A stretch of DNA of 64,000 bases from Levilactobacillus lanxiensis (GTDB lineage: Bacteria > Bacillota > Bacilli > Lactobacillales > Lactobacillaceae): assembly GCF_016861655.1 (NCBI RefSeq), contig NZ_BOLN01000001.1, positions 62,001 through 126,000 on the forward strand. Direction: 5' to 3'. Within the stretch, counting starts at the first letter, position 1; each line of letters starts with the position of its first letter. Below the pieces are notes generated by a model. That model was not told the DNA's origin, searched no databases, and saw only the letters and a program-made list of their open reading frames with translations. Shown piece by piece: positions 59,595-64,000 of the stretch. The position numbers and the translations under genes were made by a program.

Positions 59595-60806
59595 TTAGTG
59601 GTAGAGGTCGAACCGGCCCTTGGCTAAGGTGGTACTCAGGTGGGCACTTTCCATCAAGGAACGGTCGGTAATGATCTTCTTCATGGCCGAGGCGATGTAG
59701 CCGTGAATCTTCTTGTTGCTGCTGAAGATTTCACCGATACCATCGCGGTCGCTCAATGACGCAACGGTCCCGCTGGACTTGTAAACGAATGGCCGCGTCT
59801 CATGGCCCCGCAGCGCCAAGCCAATGTTCTTGGCCGCGTGCGAGCCACAAGCCAAGGCAATTTGGGCCGTCGTTGGGTATGGCCGGTTGCTTTCTGGATC
59901 CATGACCGCGGAGACATCCCCAATGATGTAAACTTCGGGATGGCCGTCCAAGGTCAAATCATCCTTTACCACGACCCGGTTCCGCCGTTGGTCAAAGCCA
60001 GAGTCGGCAATGACTTGAGAGCCACTGACCCCCACGGTCCAAACAATCGTGTTGGCAGCGACTTCGTGGGGCGTTTCGTCGTCCGTATTTTTATCCTGGT
60101 AAACCACTGCTCCCGGCTTGATTTCGGTAATGGCGGCGCCCAGTTTCATTTCAATATTGTGCTTGTCCATGAAGGCCAGCGCGTAGTCGGCCAGGGACTT
60201 GTCAAACATTGGCAAGATGCTCTTGCCCATTTCTAGACAGGTCACCTTAAAGGCTGGCGTGTTGTAGCGCGTCTGAAGTTTTGGCAACGACTGGCTCAGT
60301 TCACCCAGCAATTCGATCCCGGTAAACCCGGCCCCACAAACGGCAATTGACAAGTCGTTCGGGTCCTGCGTCTCGGCATAATGCTTGGCTTTGGCTTCAA
60401 TGTGTTGGTAAACGGCTTCGGACGTTTCCAGGTCATCCATAGGTAAGGCATTTTCCGCAGCGCCCTTTAACCCGAACGTTTCGGACTGGAAGCCTAACGC
60501 TAAGACCAGGTAATCGTAGGTCAAAGGTTCGTGCTCCGTCAACGTGACCTGCTTCTGGTCGATATCGACGTTGGTGACCGTGTCGCGAATGAATTCGACC
60601 CGGCTGCCAATCACATCGTTGATCTCGTAAGTAATCCGGTCAGGCGCAATGGTTCCGGCCGCAACCTCATGTAAATTGGTTTTCTCGGTATGAGTCCCCG
60701 TCTTATCCACTAAAACAATCTTGTCTTCACTGGGAACCTCACGTTGTAAGAACTTGATGGCCCGCATACCGGCGTACCCGCCACCTAGAACTAAAATCGT
60801 TGCCAT
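59595..60806 (-). CDS. ndh: Type II NADH dehydrogenase
   Basis: 403 residues. Membrane-associated, non-pumping NADH:quinone oxidoreductase. FAD site ILVLGGGYAGMRAI, THTEKTNLHEVAAGTI, NADH site IAVCGAGFTGIELLGEL and quinone/FAD site VYIIGDVSAVMDPESNRPYPTTAQIA. It would feed electrons to menaquinone and a bd oxidase if supplied with haem, or act as a redox valve. Ribosome site AAAAGGGG. Confidence 0.93.
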   Translation of the reverse strand: MATILVLGGGYAGMRAIKFLQREVPSEDKIVLVDKTGTHTEKTNLHEVAAGTIAPDRITYEINDVIGSRVEFIRDTVTNVDIDQKQVTLTEHEPLTYDYLVLALGFQSETFGLKGAAENALPMDDLETSEAVYQHIEAKAKHYAETQDPNDLSIAVCGAGFTGIELLGELSQSLPKLQTRYNTPAFKVTCLEMGKSILPMFDKSLADYALAFMDKHNIEMKLGAAITEIKPGAVVYQDKNTDDETPHEVAANTIVWTVGVSGSQVIADSGFDQRRNRVVVKDDLTLDGHPEVYIIGDVSAVMDPESNRPYPTTAQIALACGSHAAKNIGLALRGHETRPFVYKSSGTVASLSDRDGIGEIFSSNKKIHGYIASAMKKIITDRSLMESAHLSTTLAKGRFDLYH

Positions 60807-61229
60807 AATTAAACGACCCCTTTTCTATTTAAATAAGTTCTCCCTAAGTACAGTCAGTTAACAATGTTCACGTCAACTAAAACGGTTACATTTTAGTTAA
60901 CACTCACTGCTCCCCCCATTTGGAACCAGCAGGTGACCTAACTCGTCAGGGATATTTGTCTCTATTATACGGCTTATCAGGTGAAAAACCAGCTCGGAAC
61001 TATCGTAATCTATTTCACAAATCAACCGTGCACAATTGAATCGTTGTGAGACCAGTCTTCACGGGTAATTATCCCGTAAAAATCGTCAAAACATTTGGGT
61101 TATTTTTCCCATTTCTGCCAAGGATGTCACCCTTTGCCAACGCGATTCTGAGTCACAATAGCTGAAATTAGCCCCCAAAACCGTTACAGTGGAAGTTAGT
61201 AAATTAACCTGCGTATAGGAGGAATTTTC
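60807..61229. other. Divergent promoter spacer between ndh and an NAD(P)-binding gene
   Basis: About 420 bases. CACTGCT/AGCAGGTG at 60904-60931 encloses CCCCCC, a small hairpin with a C-rich loop; no terminator follows, so I do not call a small RNA. No clear operator was seen. Confidence 0.4.
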
Positions 61230-61871
61230 ATGACAACCTTAATTATTGGTGCTCACGGCCAGGTCGGCCAGCACATTGTCCAACAGCTCGCTGCAACCGG
61301 TGAAACCGTCTATGGGGCCATTCGGAACGCGGAACAGGCTGAAACTATCACCAAACTGGGCGGCCAAGCCCGCATGTTTGACCTGATGGGGACGGCAGAT
61401 GCCATGGTGCCGGCCATGAACGGGGTCGACACCGTCGTCTTCTCCGCTGGTTCCGGCGGCAGTACCGGGGACGACATGACCCTGAATATTGATTTAGATG
61501 GGGCCATCAAGTCGATGATTGCTACGGAAAAGGCCGGCATCAAGCGGTTTATCATCGTTAGTGCCCTGGGTACCGACGACCGTAGCTTCTGGGAAAAGTC
61601 TGGGATTCGTCCCTACTACGTGGCTAAATACTACGCTGACCAGTGGCTCCAAAACCGCACCAACCTGGATTACACGATTGTCCGTCCCGGCATTCTAACG
61701 AACGACGACTCAACGGGCAAGATTTCCGTGGATCCCGCTAACGCCGATTCTTCTAAGATTACGCGCAGCGACGTGGCGGCAGCCGTTGTGGCCGTCGTTA
61801 AGCATCCCCAATCCAAGCAGATTATTGCCATCGTTAACGGTGATGTGGCTGTTGCTGACGCGATTAAGTAA
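61230..61871 (+). CDS. NAD(P)-binding protein, atypical SDR (NmrA/YwnB-like)
   Basis: 213 residues. N-terminal LIIGAHGQVGQHIVQQL is the GxxGxxG Rossmann motif of atypical SDRs, followed by FSAGSGGSTGDDM, RFIIVSALGTDD and YYVAKYYADQWLQ (Tyr-x-x-x-Lys kept as YVAKY) and TIVRPGILTND. Probably a NAD(P)H-dependent oxidoreductase or redox sensor of unknown substrate. AGGAGG ribosome site. Strong terminator after. Confidence 0.87.
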   Translation: MTTLIIGAHGQVGQHIVQQLAATGETVYGAIRNAEQAETITKLGGQARMFDLMGTADAMVPAMNGVDTVVFSAGSGGSTGDDMTLNIDLDGAIKSMIATEKAGIKRFIIVSALGTDDRSFWEKSGIRPYYVAKYYADQWLQNRTNLDYTIVRPGILTNDDSTGKISVDPANADSSKITRSDVAAAVVAVVKHPQSKQIIAIVNGDVAVADAIK

Positions 61872-61904
61872 GATTTTTATCCCACCATTAAATTAGATTT
61901 TTTC

Positions 61905-61957
61905 AAAAAGTAGTAGATAACCCTTGGGTACACCAAGGACTATCTACTACTTTTTTG
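61905..61957. terminator. Strong bidirectional terminator
   Basis: AAAAAGTAGTAGATA...CCTTGG / CCAAGG...TATCTACTACTTTTTT. Confidence 0.9.
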
Positions 61958-61973
61958 AACGTCACCAATTCAC

Positions 61974-62248
61974 CTAATCAATTGAAATCGTTAATTGTTT
62001 GTTTAGCGCAAGTGCCAGTTTATTTAACATTTCGACACTTGTGTTATCTCCTCGCTCAATTCGGGCAATTGTAGATTGTGGAACCGAAGCCTTTTCTGCC
62101 GCCCTCGCTGAGTTAGCCCCGCCTTTTCGCGTGCTTGCATCAGGGCAACGGCAACCTCTAGTTTCACACAGCTTTGTTCAAACCCAATCTTGAATTCAGA
62201 ATCTGCCATTTGTGCCTGCAATAGGTCTTGAAACTTAACGGTTTTCAT
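61974..62248 (-). pseudogene. XRE/HigA-like helix-turn-helix gene with a one-base frameshift
   Basis: Starts MKTVKFQDLLQAQMADSEFK behind AAGGGG and reads in frame to EKAGLTQR. There the frame breaks in a G-rich run near 62110. Restoring one base gives TQREAAEKASVPQSTIARIERGDNTSVEMLNKLALALNKQLTISID and a stop at 61974, a complete XRE helix-turn-helix of about 91 residues. The length 275 is one short of a multiple of 3. HigB-type toxin gene absent. A sequencing error in the G run would also explain it. Confidence 0.8.
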
Positions 62249-62320
62249 AGCCGATATCCCCTTCATTCAAGTTTCTAAACAGGAACCACTTCTTGTGTCC
62301 GATTCTACCCGTTTTCAACC

Positions 62321-62358
62321 AAAAAATCAGCAACGGTCCCGCCGCTGCTGATCTTTTT
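62321..62358. terminator. Terminator of the small secreted-protein gene
   Basis: AAAAAATCAGCA / TGCTGATCTTTTT with inner CGG/CCG. Confidence 0.75.
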
Positions 62359-62386
62359 GGCTAACTTTAAGCTGCTGCCGGTATGC

Positions 62387-62686
62387 TTACTTCAGCTGAC
62401 TATCCGTGTGTTGTCGGTCCAGATTGAGCGCACTAGCATCCACGGCCGTCTGAACCTGATTTGAAATTTGCTTGGTTGTCGTCGGCTTGTGCAACTTAAT
62501 TTTAACGACTTGGACTGTCGTATTGGGCCGGGAGTTAAATTGAATCGTCGTCCGTTCAATGCGAGGAGCGGTCGCCGTAGCAGTTGCCGTCGTCGCCGCG
62601 GAAGCCCCAGCAGACGTTCCCAACAGCGTTGCCACCGTCATTGCCCCCAACATTACTTTCGTCATCATTGCTTTTACTTTAGTCAT
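62387..62686 (-). CDS. Small secreted protein, hypothetical
   Basis: 99 residues. Signal peptide 1-31 (MLGAMTVATLLGTSAGASAATT), an Ala/Thr repeat TTATATATAP, then a basic 60-residue tail without Cys. The ATG at 62684-62686 follows GGAGGAGTGG; a GTG three codons upstream is rejected. Family not recognised; not of the RGTW type. Confidence 0.65.
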   Translation of the reverse strand: MTKVKAMMTKVMLGAMTVATLLGTSAGASAATTATATATAPRIERTTIQFNSRPNTTVQVVKIKLHKPTTTKQISNQVQTAVDASALNLDRQHTDSQLK

Positions 62687-62875
62687 TACAACCACTCCTC
62701 CATTGATTTTCGTTCGTTATTAAGCATGTATTAGTTATACCATGCGTTTACCCGCTAAATCTTGAAGGCACGCTAAGGTTAATCTGTGAATTTCTTAGGT
62801 TCCGGTTATTTTCAATTGGTCATCTATTTAAGCACCAACAGACCTGCTAAAAAAACTAGCAAGTCCGGTTGTTGG
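62687..62875. other. Spacer with an imperfect hairpin
   Basis: CCAACAGACCTGCT ... AGCAAGTCCGGTTGTTGG at 62838-62876 forms a bulged stem-loop directly before the class B element. Nothing else was seen. Confidence 0.4.
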
Positions 62876-63074
62876 TTAAATCCCTGTAAGCCGTGAGGGT
62901 GGCGAAAATAGGCTCAGCAGTGGGAATGGACTTACCGATGATTCGTGCCGGTTAGTCCATTGGTATCTTTGAGACTCGCCTTTCGAGGCTCAAAGTAAGG
63001 CTGAAGACCGCCTTTTGGCTTCAGCCGTCCGCCCACCGCGTTCCGACCTATTTTTGCCACCCGGTAAGGCGCAG
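62876..63074 (+). repeat. Structured element, class B
   Basis: P3 AATGGACTTACCG/CGGTTAGTCCATT and P5 GGCTGAAG/CTTCAGCC are compensated; arms GGGTGGCGAAAATAGG / CCTATTTTTGCCACCC. It lies 76 bases before the response-regulator start, inside its promoter region. Confidence 0.9.
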
Positions 63075-63150
63075 ATAAGCACGAGCAATAAATGCGTTTA
63101 CATGCTACACTAATCGTAACTCACTGCGATAGTAAAGGAGCCCACTACAA

Positions 63151-63852
63151 ATGAAAAATACCATTCTACTCGTTGAAGACGAAGAGGGTCTGGCCAGTTA
63201 CGTGGCTAAGGAACTCACCTTTGAAGATTTTAACGTCCTGACCGCCGCCGATGGCGAAGCCGCCTGGGAGACCTACCAACAGGAAAAGGATCACTTGTTG
63301 CTGGTCCTGTTAGACTGGATGCTACCCAAGATGGACGGCATGGAAGTCCTGCGGCGAATTCGCAAGCACGATGAACTCCCCGTCATTATGATGACCGCCC
63401 GCGATTACCTGGGCGACAAGGTCACTGGCCTGGACAACGGGGCCGACGACTACATCACGAAACCCTTTGAAATTGAAGAACTCCTCGCCCGCATCCGGGT
63501 CATCCAACGCCGCACGGCCCATCAAAGTGGCCTGGATCAAACCTATACACTGGGCGACCTGACGCTGGTCACCAAGACCCGCCAAGTCGACCGGGCCGGT
63601 GAGACCATTCAGCTGACCCAACGCGAATACGATTTACTCCTCTTTCTCCTGCAACATCCCGGCCAAGTCTTCACCCGTGACGAACTGCTCGACAACGTCT
63701 GGGGCGTGGACTTTCTCGGCCAACAGAACGTGGTCGACGTGTACATCGGCTACCTTCGAAACAAAATTGACGTCGCCGGTGCCCCCCATTTGTTCCACAC
63801 GATTCGGGGCGTCGGCTACAGCTTGAAGGAAGATGACGCCGATGAGCACTAA
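63151..63852 (+). CDS. OmpR-family response regulator, ArlR/LisR-like
   Basis: 233 residues. Receiver: LLVEDEEGL, phosphorylation Asp in VLLDWMLPKMDGM (about residue 54), Thr in IMMTARD and Lys in DDYITKPF. DNA-binding winged helix: TQREYDLLLFLLQHPGQVFTRDELLDNVWG and VDVYIGYLRNKID. The next gene overlaps its stop by 11 bases (GATGAGCACTAA), the same coupling as in the two-component pair at 13410-15441. Ribosome site AAAGGAG. Confidence 0.93.
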   Translation: MKNTILLVEDEEGLASYVAKELTFEDFNVLTAADGEAAWETYQQEKDHLLLVLLDWMLPKMDGMEVLRRIRKHDELPVIMMTARDYLGDKVTGLDNGADDYITKPFEIEELLARIRVIQRRTAHQSGLDQTYTLGDLTLVTKTRQVDRAGETIQLTQREYDLLLFLLQHPGQVFTRDELLDNVWGVDFLGQQNVVDVYIGYLRNKIDVAGAPHLFHTIRGVGYSLKEDDADEH

Positions 63853-64000
63853 ACGCGCCCCACGAACCTACACGGATATCATTCGTCACTCGGTCACCAG
63901 CCTGCTGCTGACCATTGGCCTCATTATCGTGCTCACCGTCAGTATCACGCTAACGGTCGACCAACTCTTTCGGGCCCAGGATCAGGCGGAAAAACTCAGC
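63842..64000 (+). CDS. Sensor histidine kinase, N-terminal fragment
   Basis: 53 codons before the window ends. It starts MSTKRAPRTYTDIIRHSVTS and has one helix (LLLTIGLIIVLTVSITLTV), as expected for the first membrane segment of the partner kinase of the regulator before it. The catalytic part is outside the window. Confidence 0.85.
   Translation, partial: MSTKRAPRTYTDIIRHSVTSLLLTIGLIIVLTVSITLTVDQLFRAQDQAEKLS

Noticed and set aside
60904-60931. C-rich loop hairpin in the ndh spacer as another sister small RNA
   Set aside because: It lacks the GCACTCCCCC sequence, has no terminator after it and no obvious promoter.

Overview
The window is a typical Lactobacillaceae chromosome segment, most likely genus Levilactobacillus. 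The GH65 enzyme at 7065-9335 resembles, as I remember it, the characterised Lactobacillus brevis maltose phosphorylase. Other pointers are LuxS, a water-forming NADH oxidase, type II NADH dehydrogenase, MntH, Lactobacillus-type secreted proteins, strong AGGAGG ribosome sites and fairly high GC. The genus is inference; no rRNA or tRNA is present to fix it. I see no prophage, transposase, integrase, CRISPR array or plasmid module.

Layout. 1-6.4 kb: a cut-off DUF915 hydrolase, galM with a cre site, a zinc-independent S14 paralogue behind a Zur box, a nitronate monooxygenase-like gene divergent from a LysR regulator, and a small membrane protein. 7-12.5 kb: a maltose unit (maltose phosphorylase, SLC45-like transporter, LacI regulator) with a readable operator, promoter and cre. 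13.4-24.6 kb: a CiaRH-like two-component system, a YfhO-type membrane protein, CadD, a CPA2 antiporter with an attenuator-like leader, DUF2929, two small secreted proteins and a small alarmone synthetase. 24.6-40 kb: transporters (MFS, TauE plus DUF1634, orphan EIIC), a second LysR and DUF915 protein, and a secretome-rich stretch: three more 'RGTW' secreted proteins, a beta-lactamase-fold protein, a lipoprotein, two Mor-like regulators and two secreted paralogues. 40-64 kb: luxS, an LCP protein, DUF1129, paired crcB genes, a thioredoxin/CstR-like operon, nox, dedA, degV, mntH, GNAT, SDR, aldehyde dehydrogenase, TetR, ogt, ndh, a NAD(P)-binding protein, a frameshifted XRE gene and a second OmpR-type two-component system that runs off the edge.

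The most striking content is non-coding. I count 24 copies of a dispersed, GC-rich structured element in two related classes, A (about 270 bp) and B (about 195 bp). Both have the same imperfect terminal inverted repeats but different cores. They lie only between genes, make up roughly 8 percent of the window, and their internal stems change on both sides at once between copies, as expected of a conserved fold. In nearly every case the same end, CCGGAGGCGC, faces the nearest gene, and pairs in one spacer point outwards. A second, smaller structured family (element C) occurs at 2885-3144 and 22329-22450.

Two spacers near nox/dedA carry what look like sister small RNAs. Each has a sigma-A promoter, a hairpin whose loop holds GCACUCCCCC(C)AAA, and a rho-independent terminator. 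Other readable regulation includes a Zur box, a CstR-type operator, a LacI operator with cre, and the leader peptide/attenuator before the antiporter.

Start codons were moved from the longest ORF where the ribosome-binding site required it. Families were assigned by reading motifs only; no database search was run.
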